From Prolixibacteraceae bacterium (GTDB lineage Bacteria > Bacteroidota > Bacteroidia > Bacteroidales > Prolixibacteraceae): a stretch of DNA of 64,000 bases. Numbering within the stretch: position 1 is the stretch's first letter; the number at the start of each line of letters is the position of its first letter. This document shows, piece after piece, positions 42,945 through 52,000 of this stretch. Made by a program: the position numbers and the translations under genes. The stretch covers positions 186,001-250,000 of the forward strand of contig DOAQ01000019.1 in the NCBI GenBank assembly GCA_003506435.1, written 5' to 3'. The notes below the pieces were generated by a model. That model searched no databases. It was not told the origin of the DNA and saw only the letters and a list, made by a program, of their open reading frames with translations.

Positions 42945-42979
42945 AAGAGAAGGCAATCGAAAGGTTGCCTCTTTTTTTG
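42945..42979 (+). terminator. Terminator of the aminotransferase gene
   Basis: AAGAGAAGGCAA (42945-42956) and TTGCCTCTTTT (42964-) form a stem of mostly paired bases ending in a T run. Confidence 0.8.
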
Positions 42980-43127
42980 AATTGATCTGATTTGTGTTGA
43001 TGAACTTGCCCGTATTCATTTTTACGCATCGGTAAAAACCGCCTTCCTTTAAAAAATTCATCTGATTCCTCAGTATAAAACATACAACTTTGACTCTCTT
43101 CCAACAGATAATTTTTCGTTTAATTCC

Positions 43128-43135
43128 TATTTTTG
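43128..43135 (+). promoter_or_regulatory. -7 box TATTTTTG upstream of FAD/Fe-S dehydrogenase
   Basis: A perfect TAnnTTTG match 17 nt before the start codon. No -33 box at the usual distance was seen, so the promoter is tentative. Confidence 0.35.
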
Positions 43136-43151
43136 TTGAAACCCGATTTAT

Positions 43152-46070
43152 ATGAAAACAAACGATCCGTTTTATAAACTAAAATCGCAACTCGAAGGCG
43201 ACGTTTATACTGACAATGTCCAGAAGATTATTTATGCAACCGATGCCTCGTCGTACCGCGAAATCCCGGAAGCCGTTTGCAAACCAAAAAATAAAAACGA
43301 TATTCTGAAGATTCTCGCTTTTGCAAAGGAAAACGGTTCGTCAATCATCCCGCGTGGAGCCGGTACTTCGCTGGCCGGGCAGGTCGTTGGCAGCGGTATT
43401 GTGGTTGACATTTCGAAATACATGAACCGGATTTTGACTTTCAGCAAAGAGGAAAAATGGATAGAAGTTGAACCCGGTGTTGTTTTGGGCGAACTCAACC
43501 AGTTCCTTGCTCCGCACGGATTGCAGTTTGGCCCCGAAACATCGACTGCCAACCGCTGCACAATGGCCGGAATGCTGGGAAACAATTCCTGCGGTTTGCA
43601 TTCGCTGGTTTACGGAAGCGTCCGCGAACATGTACTGGAAGCGGATGTCGTCCTTTCCGACGGATCGGAAACGGCATTTAAAGCGCTCAGCAAAACAGAA
43701 TTTGAAGAAAAATGCAATGGTCCGGAAAGTTTGCTCGAAGCAAAAATTTACCGGAATATCCGCGACATCCTTTCCCACCCGATCAATCAGGAAAAAATAA
43801 GAAACGGTTTCCCCGACCCGAAAGTCAGGAGAAGAAACAACGGCTATGCCATTGATGTATTGCTCGAATCGGAGGTTTTCACCGAAGGAGGCGAAAAATT
43901 CAATTTCTGCAAATTACTGGCCGGATCAGAAGGAACACTGACTTTTGTTACAAAAATCCGGCTAAACCTGATTCCCCTGCCTCCCAAATACAAAGGACTG
44001 GTTTGCGCCCATTTCAATACTTTGGAAGAAGCTTTCCGGGGGAATATTGTGGCTCTTCGCCATCAGCCCGATGCCATTGAAATGATGGACGACATCATTA
44101 TGGATTGCACGAAAGAAAATATAGAGCAGCGGAAAAATCGCTTTTTCATCGAAGGCGACCCGAAAGCGATGTTAATGATTGAGTTTTCAGACAATTCGGA
44201 AGAAAAAATCAGGGAACGGGCCCAAAAACTGGAACAAGATATGCGAGCTGCGGGATACGGGTATCATTTTCCGCTGGTCACCGGGGAGGCCAACATAAAA
44301 AAAGTGTGGGCATTGCGCACTGCCGGCCTCGGCCTGCTTTCAAATATTCCCGGAGATAAACGAAGCACCACCGTTATTGAAGATACCGCCGTTGCCCCCG
44401 ATTATCTGCCCGAATACATAGCCGAATTCCAGGAACTTCTTGAAAAATATAAACTGAACTGTGTTTTCTATGCCCATATCGCAACCGGCGAACTCCATCT
44501 TCGTCCTTTGCTGAATTTAAAAGACCCGGCCGACGTTGAAATTTATCACAGTCTGGCAAAAGATGTGGCAGCACTGGTAAAAAAATACAGAGGGTCGCTC
44601 AGTGGTGAGCATGGCGACGGGCGTTTGCGCGGTGAATTCATCCCGTTTATGCTGGGCGAACACAACTACGAATTGATCAAACAACTGAAAAAAACATGGG
44701 ACCCGGATATTGTTTTCAATCCCGGAAAAATTATTGATACGCCGCCTATCACCGAAAGTCTGCGATACCTTGTTGGCCAGCCGGTTCCCGACCCGGAAAC
44801 TATTTTCAATTTTTCAGGAGAACAAGGGCTGTTGCGCGCCATTGAAAAATGCAACGGCTCGGCCGACTGCCGTAAATCGGAACTGGCCGGTGGAAGTATG
44901 TGCCCAAGTTTTATGGCTACCCGTGACGAAGACAAAACCACCCGAGGGCGGGCCAACATATTGCGCGAATTTCTTACCCGTTCAGAAAAAGCGAACCGCT
45001 TCGACCATGACGAAATTTACCGGGTGATGGATTTGTGCCTTTCGTGTAAAGCCTGCAAGTCTGAATGCCCGTCGAATGTAGACATGGCCAAGTTCAAAGC
45101 CGAATTTTTGCAGCATTATTACGATCTGCATGGTATTCCGTTACGATCAAGACTGATCGCGTATTTGCCGCAGATCAACCAATTGGGGATGGTATTTCGC
45201 CCCGTTACCAACCTGCTCACGGCAAACAGCCTGTTTAAAAAAGCAATTGGTTTTGCCCCACAAAGGCATATTCCTGCCTTATCGAAACTCAGCCTGCGGA
45301 AATGGTATGGCAAAAGCTCCGGCAACGGCCAATTTCCAAATGGAAAAGTGTACCTGTATGCTGACGAATTTACCAACTACAACGAAAGCGACATCGGCAT
45401 AAAAGCCATTCTGCTGCTAAATAAACTGGGCTACGAAGTGGCCATTCCAAAAACAAGGGAAAGTGGCCGCACGTACCTGTCGAAAGGATTGGTGCGCACG
45501 GCAAAGAAAATTGCCACACAAAATATTCTATTACTGAAAGATCTGATTTCAGAAGAAACTCCGCTGATCGGTATCGAGCCGTCAGCCATCCTTTCGTTTC
45601 GTGACGAATATCCAGAACTGGTTGATCCGGTATACATTGAAACCAGCCGAAAACTGGCAGTGAACAGCTTGTTGTTCGAAGAATTTATCATTCGTGAAAT
45701 CGGGAAAGGAAAAATAAGCAGCCATTCGTTTACCAAAGAAAACAGGCAAATAAAGATACATGGCCACTGTCAGCAAAAATCCATTGCCTCTACTCTTCCG
45801 ACCCGGCAAATGCTGGAACTTCCGGAGAATTATTCAGTAACAGAAATTACCAGCGGCTGCTGTGGAATGGCCGGTTCGTTCGGATACGAAAAAGAACATT
45901 ACGAATTGAGCATGAGTATCGGAGAACTGGTACTTTTCCCGGAGGTACGAAAAGCAACAACAGATGTTTTAATAGCTGCACCGGGAACTTCGTGCCGCCA
46001 TCATATCGCCGACGGAACCGGGAAAAAAGCATATCATCCGGTTGAGATTTTGTACGGGGCACTTGTCTAA
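43152..46070 (+). CDS. FAD-binding and Fe-S-binding 2-hydroxyacid dehydrogenase (GlcD-GlpC-like fusion)
   Basis: A 972-residue fusion. Residues about 1-480 are an FAD-linked oxidase (SIIPRGAGTSLAGQVVGSGI, GPETSTANRCTMAGMLGNNS, LLAGSEGTLTFVTKIRL). GEHGDGRLRGEFIPFM marks the substrate region. Residues about 580-680 hold ferredoxin-like clusters (CLSCKACKSECPSNVDMAK), and the C-terminus has CCG-type cysteine-rich modules (CQQKSI and CCGMAGSFGYEKEHYELS). Such proteins oxidise D-lactate, D-2-hydroxyglutarate or glycolate and pass electrons to the respiratory chain. The substrate is not determined. It ends 4 nt inside the following convergent gene. Confidence 0.9.
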   Translation: MKTNDPFYKLKSQLEGDVYTDNVQKIIYATDASSYREIPEAVCKPKNKNDILKILAFAKENGSSIIPRGAGTSLAGQVVGSGIVVDISKYMNRILTFSKEEKWIEVEPGVVLGELNQFLAPHGLQFGPETSTANRCTMAGMLGNNSCGLHSLVYGSVREHVLEADVVLSDGSETAFKALSKTEFEEKCNGPESLLEAKIYRNIRDILSHPINQEKIRNGFPDPKVRRRNNGYAIDVLLESEVFTEGGEKFNFCKLLAGSEGTLTFVTKIRLNLIPLPPKYKGLVCAHFNTLEEAFRGNIVALRHQPDAIEMMDDIIMDCTKENIEQRKNRFFIEGDPKAMLMIEFSDNSEEKIRERAQKLEQDMRAAGYGYHFPLVTGEANIKKVWALRTAGLGLLSNIPGDKRSTTVIEDTAVAPDYLPEYIAEFQELLEKYKLNCVFYAHIATGELHLRPLLNLKDPADVEIYHSLAKDVAALVKKYRGSLSGEHGDGRLRGEFIPFMLGEHNYELIKQLKKTWDPDIVFNPGKIIDTPPITESLRYLVGQPVPDPETIFNFSGEQGLLRAIEKCNGSADCRKSELAGGSMCPSFMATRDEDKTTRGRANILREFLTRSEKANRFDHDEIYRVMDLCLSCKACKSECPSNVDMAKFKAEFLQHYYDLHGIPLRSRLIAYLPQINQLGMVFRPVTNLLTANSLFKKAIGFAPQRHIPALSKLSLRKWYGKSSGNGQFPNGKVYLYADEFTNYNESDIGIKAILLLNKLGYEVAIPKTRESGRTYLSKGLVRTAKKIATQNILLLKDLISEETPLIGIEPSAILSFRDEYPELVDPVYIETSRKLAVNSLLFEEFIIREIGKGKISSHSFTKENRQIKIHGHCQQKSIASTLPTRQMLELPENYSVTEITSGCCGMAGSFGYEKEHYELSMSIGELVLFPEVRKATTDVLIAAPGTSCRHHIADGTGKKAYHPVEILYGALV

Positions 46071-46726
46071 ACCAAAAACGTAGTATTATTCTCCTCGTTT
46101 AAAACGGACTGGTACATGCTGGCGAAACTCGCATGAATCCACATCAGCGCCGGAAAAATACCGACAATAAAACAAATGAGCCCGCCAATTATAATGAAAA
46201 ATGAAAGAATGCCCATCCAGAAGATTTTCCACGAATGACCGCGGGTCATCCGCCAGCTTTCTTCCAGCGCTTTGATCGGATCAAGATTTTTATCCATCAC
46301 CAGATAAGAAACAAATGAAAACCGCACAGCACAAATAATTCCGGGAATAATAAAAAAGATAAAGCCGAGAATGGTCAAAGTTACAGCCAGAAGATTTGCA
46401 AAAACAATATCGAAATATTTAAAAAATCCATTGAATATATCTTTAAAATCAATTTCCTCTCCTCGGACAGCCTGTAAATAGAGATACTGTGCGCCGTATT
46501 TAATAACCGGCAGAAAAAATATGGAATACAAGAGGACAAAAAAACCGAACATCACCTTTATAAAAGAAAAACTCTCGATTTTAAAGCTCGACTGAGGCCC
46601 ATTAAAAATTCCGACAATAACAACGATTAGAAATATTTGCAGGAAATATTCTTTCATTATTTCCCAGCCGTAGCTGAAACAATTTGAAATACCAGGTTTG
46701 ATGGTGTAAAATGGTTCTTCTTTCAT
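46067..46726 (-). CDS. Multi-pass membrane protein (YciC-like)
   Basis: A 219-residue membrane protein with about six hydrophobic segments (around 25-50, 60-85, 105-130, 132-155, 170-200). FIIPGIICAVRFSFVSYLVMDKNLDPIKALEESWRMTRGHSWKI is the recognisable block: a Gly/Pro-rich membrane stretch followed by a conserved Ala-Leu-x2-Ser-x2-Met-Thr motif, as in DUF975/YciC-type proteins. Function is unknown. It overlaps the 3' end of the preceding convergent gene by 4 nt and is divergent from the LuxR gene. Confidence 0.6.
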   Translation of the reverse strand: MKEEPFYTIKPGISNCFSYGWEIMKEYFLQIFLIVVIVGIFNGPQSSFKIESFSFIKVMFGFFVLLYSIFFLPVIKYGAQYLYLQAVRGEEIDFKDIFNGFFKYFDIVFANLLAVTLTILGFIFFIIPGIICAVRFSFVSYLVMDKNLDPIKALEESWRMTRGHSWKIFWMGILSFFIIIGGLICFIVGIFPALMWIHASFASMYQSVLNEENNTTFLV

Positions 46727-46783
46727 CGTCTTTATTTTTATAATTCTGAGTCAAATCTATACTATGATTTTATAATATCTGCA

Positions 46784-46822
46784 ATACTAAAGTTGGAAAA
46801 ACAAAAAATCCTACTTTAGTAT
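46784..46822. promoter_or_regulatory. Inverted repeat between divergent genes, possible operator
   Basis: ATACTAAAGT (46784-46793) and ACTTTAGTAT (46813-46822) form a perfect 10-bp inverted repeat with a 19-nt spacer. TACCTTTA (46823-46830, one mismatch to TAnnTTTG) begins immediately after the second arm. The position between the membrane protein gene (leftward) and LuxR gene (rightward) suits autoregulation. Confidence 0.5.
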
Positions 46823-46860
46823 GTACCTTTAAATCATTAATTTTTTTGAATTTCGGGCCG

Positions 46861-47817
46861 ATGCAATTTTTCCTGTACATACTCACATTCGGACTTTCTA
46901 TCGGACTTTGTGCAATCGGGGTGACAACCTCCTATCGCATGAAACTGGTTTTTCCTGAAAATCATTTTTCGAGCCTTTTCTACTTTCAGGCGTTTTCGTT
47001 CATCTACGGTTTTTACGGCATCTGGGGAATCATAATCAGCAAACTGATTATGAATAATTTATCGATATCCGAAAACATCATCGAAAATATTATTTTGCTT
47101 TTTCCTTTCCTGGGTATCCCTTTTTTAATTGCATCGTGGTACCTGCAACTAATATTTACCTTTGAACTAAAATCGATAAAGACACCCCGTTATTTTCCAA
47201 TTCTGTTTTTTTCGGTCTTTTCGCTTGCTTTTTTAGGCGCCGGGCTTCTGTTTAAATATTTTCTGGATGGAAATATCTCAATAAACCTGAACGATATTAT
47301 CAAATCAATTCTTTTGCTGAATTTGCTGATTTCCGTATCATCCGGTTTTTTACTGATTGTAATACCACGCAGGTCGGTCGTGCCGGTAGATTTTTTGCGC
47401 CGGATAGCCCTAATTTTTATATTGGCTCCGTTTTCGTTGATTATTTTCTATTTCTTGTCAGGTTCGTTCGCTCTAGCCGGAATATTCTTTGTGTTGTTTT
47501 ATTTCATTACTCCGGCATTGGTTTCAGCACTATTCTTCCTGAACGAAAAACCAGCGTCAGTCCGGCCTCAGCATTTCGACTCATTATTGAGTTTATGTCG
47601 CGAATTCGGTATTTCGAACCGCGAATGTGAAATTATCAGGGAAATATGTGACGGAAAATCGAACCGTGAGATTTCAGAAAGATTATTTATTAGCCTGCAA
47701 ACCGTGAAAGACCACAGTCACCGCATTTATTCAAAAACCGGCGTTTCGAGCCGGGTGCAACTTGTAAACCTGGTAAATGAAAAGATAAAACCAGGGCCGA
47801 CGCCTGTTAAGCCCTGA
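46861..47817 (+). CDS. Membrane-anchored LuxR-family regulator
   Basis: A 318-residue protein with seven or eight predicted membrane helices across residues 1-230 and a C-terminal LuxR-type helix-turn-helix (SNRECEIIREICDGKSNREI then LFISLQTVKDHSHRIYSKTG). DNA binding therefore takes place next to the membrane. No receiver domain is present, so it probably senses a membrane or envelope signal directly. An earlier in-frame TTG at 46846 is possible, but the ATG is preferred. An inverted repeat upstream may be its own binding site. Confidence 0.85.
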   Translation: MQFFLYILTFGLSIGLCAIGVTTSYRMKLVFPENHFSSLFYFQAFSFIYGFYGIWGIIISKLIMNNLSISENIIENIILLFPFLGIPFLIASWYLQLIFTFELKSIKTPRYFPILFFSVFSLAFLGAGLLFKYFLDGNISINLNDIIKSILLLNLLISVSSGFLLIVIPRRSVVPVDFLRRIALIFILAPFSLIIFYFLSGSFALAGIFFVLFYFITPALVSALFFLNEKPASVRPQHFDSLLSLCREFGISNRECEIIREICDGKSNREISERLFISLQTVKDHSHRIYSKTGVSSRVQLVNLVNEKIKPGPTPVKP

Positions 47818-47911
47818 TTTTAAAATCGATAGCTATGAGACTCTCATTGTCTCTGTTTATTCAACAACAGAACATTCTTTTTGTTGACGACAACGGCAAA
47901 AGAATTTTATT

Positions 47912-50053
47912 TTGAGGCTCATTTTATTTAGTTTTTTAACTGCCGGTTTAATGTTATTTTTGGTTCTCCTAAAAATTGAGAAGTTGAAACTTTCGTTTGA
48001 AAATGACATTGCTCCGGTTCTGTTGCTGGTTTTCGCCCTGCTTGCGGTTGCTACCAGCATGATCGCTTATTATAAAAACCGCGAAAATGCTGAATTTTCT
48101 GTTTCCCAGATACGGGTTCTGGCTGTGTTACGAACTGTTGGAATTTTCATTTGTCTGTTATTGCTTCTCAAACCCATCATTATTTCGAGGAAACAGATAA
48201 AGGAAAAACCCGTAATTGTTATTGCTGTCGACAATTCACAATCGCTGGCCAAATATAGCGTTCCGATAAACGAAGCAGTTGAAAAAATCAGGAAAGAGTT
48301 GTCGTACCAATACGAACTTGATCTTTGGCTTTTTGGCGAAAGTGCAACGAAAAGCGATACCCTGAACTTCACCGGTAATAAATCGGATTACAGCGAACTG
48401 ATGGCCTCGGTTTCCAACCAGTATATCAATAAAAATGTCGGCGCGCTTATTCTACTTGGCGACGGTATTTACAATGCCGGACAAAATCCTTCGAATCAAC
48501 TGAAGGCGTTCGATTTTCCCGTTTACACGATTGGGTTCGGCGATACGGTCAGTGTTCCCGATATTCGGATACGGGATGTAAAACACAACAAATCAGTATT
48601 CATAAACAACTATTTTACCGTTGAGGCCGATATTCATTTCGAAAAATTGGCCAATCAAACGGCCCGGTTCGAATTAAGTTGCGAAAATAAAGTGATTGAA
48701 ACGAGAGCCATTGCAATACCCGGCAACAATTATTTTGTTACTGAAAAATTCAGCATTCAGGCAACCGGGAAAGGATTGCAAAACTACAAGATAACAGTTA
48801 TTGCGTCCGAACCGGAAATCAATACAGCCAACAACAGCTACGAATTTGTGATTGATGTGATCGATACCAAAAACAAGGTGTTGGTACTCAGCGACGGGCC
48901 GCACCCTGATATCGGTGCAATGAAAGGAATCCTGGAAAGTTTCAGCAATTTCGAAGCTACCCTCGTAAACGGCAATACAGCACCCGAAAATATGGACGCA
49001 TTCGATTTGTTCGTCCTGTACCAACTGCCTTCTGCTCAAAATCAGAATAATCAGGCACTGCAACTCATTCTCAACTCGAAAAAACCATTGCTGTTCGTAG
49101 TCGGCGGAACGACCAGTCTTCCGCAGTTAAATAATCTTCAATTGGGCATCAGCTCACCCCCGGCAAATGGGTTCAGCGAAAGCCAGATTGCCTATAACAA
49201 GGATTTTTCGCTTTTCAGAATTGAAAATGAATATGCCGAAAACCTTGAAAGTTTTCCTCCGGTTTATGTCCCATATACCGAATTCAGTATGAACAGCAAT
49301 TTTCAGGTGTTGGGCAGGCAAAAAATTAAAGGAATAACTACAAATAACCCGTTGGTTGCTCTTGGAAGCCTGGATGGGCGAAAAGTCGGATATATTCTCG
49401 GCGAAGGAATTTGGCGCTGGAGGATTCACGATTACAACATGAACCATCAGCACAAAACAATCAATGAATTTCTATACAAGATTTTCAATTATCTCGTTTT
49501 AAAAGAAAACGATGAAAATTTTAAGTTGTTCTATTCTACCGTGTATTCTGAAAATGAAGATGTTGTAATTGGAGCCGAATTGTACAACGACAGCTACGAA
49601 CTTGTCAACTCACCGGATGTTTCGATGATTTTGCAAAAAGACAGCATTTCTGAATTCCGGTTTATTTTCGACAAAACAGGAAACAAGTATTCGTTAAATC
49701 TGGGAAAACCGGAAGCCGGCATTTACCGGATGGAAGCCTTAACAACGCTAGGGAACAAAGAATTTCGACAGAACGGTAATTTCAGGGTGGTACGGATAAA
49801 CCTGGAAGAACAGCAAACAGTCGCTAACCACCAGATTCTTTACCAACTGGCATACGAAAGCGGAGGCCGTTTCTTTCTTCCTGAAAAACAAGATCAATTG
49901 TTTTCTGAAATAAAGTCGAATGAAAAGATAAAACCTGATAAATTTGTACATTTCACACAAAACGAATTACTGAATTCAAAATGGCTTTTTGCGCTGATCA
50001 TTTTGATATTCGGATTGGAATGGTTTTTGAGAAAGTACTGGGGAATTTATTAA
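47912..50053 (+). CDS. VWA-like membrane protein
   Basis: A 713-residue protein with three membrane helices near the N-terminus (about 1-20, 32-52 and 72-90) and one at the C-terminus (about 690-708). A von Willebrand factor A-like domain covers about 95-235, opening with VIVIAVDNSQSLAKYS (a DxSxS-type MIDAS) and followed by ALILLGDGIYNAGQNPSNQL. Beta-rich Ig-like and glutamine amidotransferase-like segments follow. The start appears to be TTG at 47912; ATG at 47951 is the alternative and would remove most of the first helix. It is 11 nt upstream of a lipoprotein gene, so they are co-transcribed. The function is unknown. Confidence 0.7.
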   Translation: MRLILFSFLTAGLMLFLVLLKIEKLKLSFENDIAPVLLLVFALLAVATSMIAYYKNRENAEFSVSQIRVLAVLRTVGIFICLLLLLKPIIISRKQIKEKPVIVIAVDNSQSLAKYSVPINEAVEKIRKELSYQYELDLWLFGESATKSDTLNFTGNKSDYSELMASVSNQYINKNVGALILLGDGIYNAGQNPSNQLKAFDFPVYTIGFGDTVSVPDIRIRDVKHNKSVFINNYFTVEADIHFEKLANQTARFELSCENKVIETRAIAIPGNNYFVTEKFSIQATGKGLQNYKITVIASEPEINTANNSYEFVIDVIDTKNKVLVLSDGPHPDIGAMKGILESFSNFEATLVNGNTAPENMDAFDLFVLYQLPSAQNQNNQALQLILNSKKPLLFVVGGTTSLPQLNNLQLGISSPPANGFSESQIAYNKDFSLFRIENEYAENLESFPPVYVPYTEFSMNSNFQVLGRQKIKGITTNNPLVALGSLDGRKVGYILGEGIWRWRIHDYNMNHQHKTINEFLYKIFNYLVLKENDENFKLFYSTVYSENEDVVIGAELYNDSYELVNSPDVSMILQKDSISEFRFIFDKTGNKYSLNLGKPEAGIYRMEALTTLGNKEFRQNGNFRVVRINLEEQQTVANHQILYQLAYESGGRFFLPEKQDQLFSEIKSNEKIKPDKFVHFTQNELLNSKWLFALIILIFGLEWFLRKYWGIY

Positions 50054-50064
50054 ACTGATTAGCC

Positions 50065-51132
50065 ATGTCACGAAGTCATCTTTCATATATTTTTCTGACA
50101 ATCATTGCTGTCGCTGCATTGTCGTGTTCACCGTTTCGCTCAGTTACTATTGAAAACCAGTATCCTGCGAAAATACAGATACCCGAAGAAATACAGAGTC
50201 TGACTCTGATGAATCGCTCAATGAGCGGCGAATTCATCAATTTCAATGAAGATTCACTGCAACGGTATTTTTACAGAAAAGAGTTCAATGTCAATACCAA
50301 CGTGCTCGACAGCATGGCTTCGGATACCTGTTTGCAGGCCATCGGGGAACTGATTTACGAATCGGGCCGCTTCGACGTAGTGATACCGGTTGAACGGAAT
50401 ATTCCGAAAGATTCGAAATATTACATAATTGAACAACCACTGGATTGGGATTACGTGGGTGAAGTATGCAAAACCTACAATACCGACGCCCTGTTGGTAA
50501 TGGAAAAATATGTGAACCGTGTGAATACCCGTTTCCAGGCAGAAGTCGACCATATATTACCTGATGGGTCAGCAAATTATTCTTATTTCTACGCATCATT
50601 CGATGTTATTTACAATTCATTTTTCAGAATCTATTATCCTGAAAAAAAGGAAATTGTCGGGCAATTTTTCATCTCCGATACCATTTTCTGGGAAAACGGC
50701 GATGTCGATCAGCGAACTCTTTTCAAAAATCTGGGAAGTATAAAAAAGGGACTAATAGCTACCGGCATTAAAGTAGCGCTGGATTTGGACGGTTATATTT
50801 CGCCTTCCTGGGTACCCGACGAAAGAGGTATTTTCATTATCGACAAAAAGAACAAAACAGAACAGAAATTGATTGATGCGAGCGACTGGGCACAACTTGC
50901 AGAATACTGGCAGCCGCTGACAGAAAGCAAAAACCGGTCGGTACGCAGTAAGGCCGAATTCAACATGGCACTTGCCAGCGAACTCGATGGCAGGGTTGAT
51001 GATGCCATCGTATGGGCAGCGAAATCGTACCAAAGCTCGTTCAGAAACCAAACGGATATTTACATAAAAAAGCTAAAAGAGAGAAAAGCCAAACTATTGC
51101 GGCTGGAACAAACCAAAGCAGAAGAAAAATAA
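50065..51132 (+). CDS. DUF6340-type lipoprotein
   Basis: A 355-residue lipoprotein with a signal (SYIFLTIIAVAALSC, lipid at Cys21) and a mature part rich in aromatic residues. The pattern PAKIQIPEEIQSLTLMNRS and YNTDALLVMEKYVNRVNTRF fits a Bacteroidota-specific family (DUF6340 in my recollection). C-terminal region (about 265-345) is helical and reads like a TPR unit (AEFNMALASELDGRVDDAIV). It follows the VWA-like gene by 11 nt. Function is unknown. Confidence 0.7.
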   Translation: MSRSHLSYIFLTIIAVAALSCSPFRSVTIENQYPAKIQIPEEIQSLTLMNRSMSGEFINFNEDSLQRYFYRKEFNVNTNVLDSMASDTCLQAIGELIYESGRFDVVIPVERNIPKDSKYYIIEQPLDWDYVGEVCKTYNTDALLVMEKYVNRVNTRFQAEVDHILPDGSANYSYFYASFDVIYNSFFRIYYPEKKEIVGQFFISDTIFWENGDVDQRTLFKNLGSIKKGLIATGIKVALDLDGYISPSWVPDERGIFIIDKKNKTEQKLIDASDWAQLAEYWQPLTESKNRSVRSKAEFNMALASELDGRVDDAIVWAAKSYQSSFRNQTDIYIKKLKERKAKLLRLEQTKAEEK

Positions 51133-51165
51133 AATGCCGGGAGCTTTTAATCTTCACCGGCATTT
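51132..51165. terminator. Bidirectional terminator between convergent genes
   Basis: AAATGCCGG (51132-51140) and CCGGCATTT (51157-51165) form a perfect 9-bp stem with a 16-nt loop in the gap between the lipoprotein and beta-barrel genes. Confidence 0.65.
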
Positions 51166-51187
51166 GCATCCGAAATATATCAATCAG

Positions 51188-51826
51188 TTAAAATGTCCAT
51201 TCAACCCCGAAATTTGTGTTGAAACGTTGCAAGGCCCCGTCATTTTTATCATACAATTTATCGAAGAAAACAGTATAATCCGGTGAAAGAGTGAATCCCA
51301 AATGCTTTGTCAGGTTGTATTTAAAAATCACTCCCCCTACAAATCCCGACATGGCATCCTTGTAATCAGTACTGATGTAATTTCGGGTTGAAATTGCGCC
51401 ATCCGCACGGATTGACTCCTGATCAGCGTTCATAACATATTCCAAACGCAATCCGGGACTCAGAAATAATTCAAATTTATTCTTGTTCCAAACCCTGAAA
51501 TCAAGCCGGGGATTGATATCCATGCAATTCAGGGTCATTTCTGTTTCAAGAATATCGACTGTTGAAGAAGGGCGCTGTCCGTAGCTGAACTCGTTGTAAC
51601 CAAATTCCAGACGAAAACGGAACCAATCATTCAGGCGGTAGCCAAGATCCAAACCATAGTTGAAATCTGTTTGTCCATCCTCAAACTTTTCGTAACCATT
51701 CGGACTGAAATACTTGTTGGTGTTAAAATCAAGTCCACCGTTAAGGTTCACAAAGAAACGTGACTGGGAAAATCCAACCAATGAAAATAACATGCAAAAT
51801 AATGCGATCTGAATTTTTCTGACCAT
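51188..51826 (-). CDS. Outer membrane beta-barrel protein
   Basis: A 212-residue protein with signal peptide (MVRKIQIALFCMLFSLVGFSQS) and a beta-strand alternation typical of eight-stranded OmpW/OprF-like barrels. Strands start at RFFVNLNGGLDFN and end at the aromatic C-terminal residue of FGVEWTF, as required for BAM recognition. There is no periplasmic domain. Its role may be structural or a small pore. Confidence 0.8.
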   Translation of the reverse strand: MVRKIQIALFCMLFSLVGFSQSRFFVNLNGGLDFNTNKYFSPNGYEKFEDGQTDFNYGLDLGYRLNDWFRFRLEFGYNEFSYGQRPSSTVDILETEMTLNCMDINPRLDFRVWNKNKFELFLSPGLRLEYVMNADQESIRADGAISTRNYISTDYKDAMSGFVGGVIFKYNLTKHLGFTLSPDYTVFFDKLYDKNDGALQRFNTNFGVEWTF

Positions 51827-52000
51827 TGTTTTCTAGTTTTTGATTTCTGTTATTACGCAATACAGAAATCAAATATTGCCTGAAAAACAGGACTAGTCAA
51901 ATCATCCGGACAGATACCGCTATTTTATCGATATTTTACACGTATTAATCGACGTTTCGGTTTTTATACCGAAATAAAAAATCGTTGAATATTTGTACAT

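Noticed and set aside
51955..51974. TTTCGGT/ACCGAAA hairpin downstream of the CE12 gene as a terminator
   Set aside because: No T run follows on either strand, so it was not listed as a terminator.
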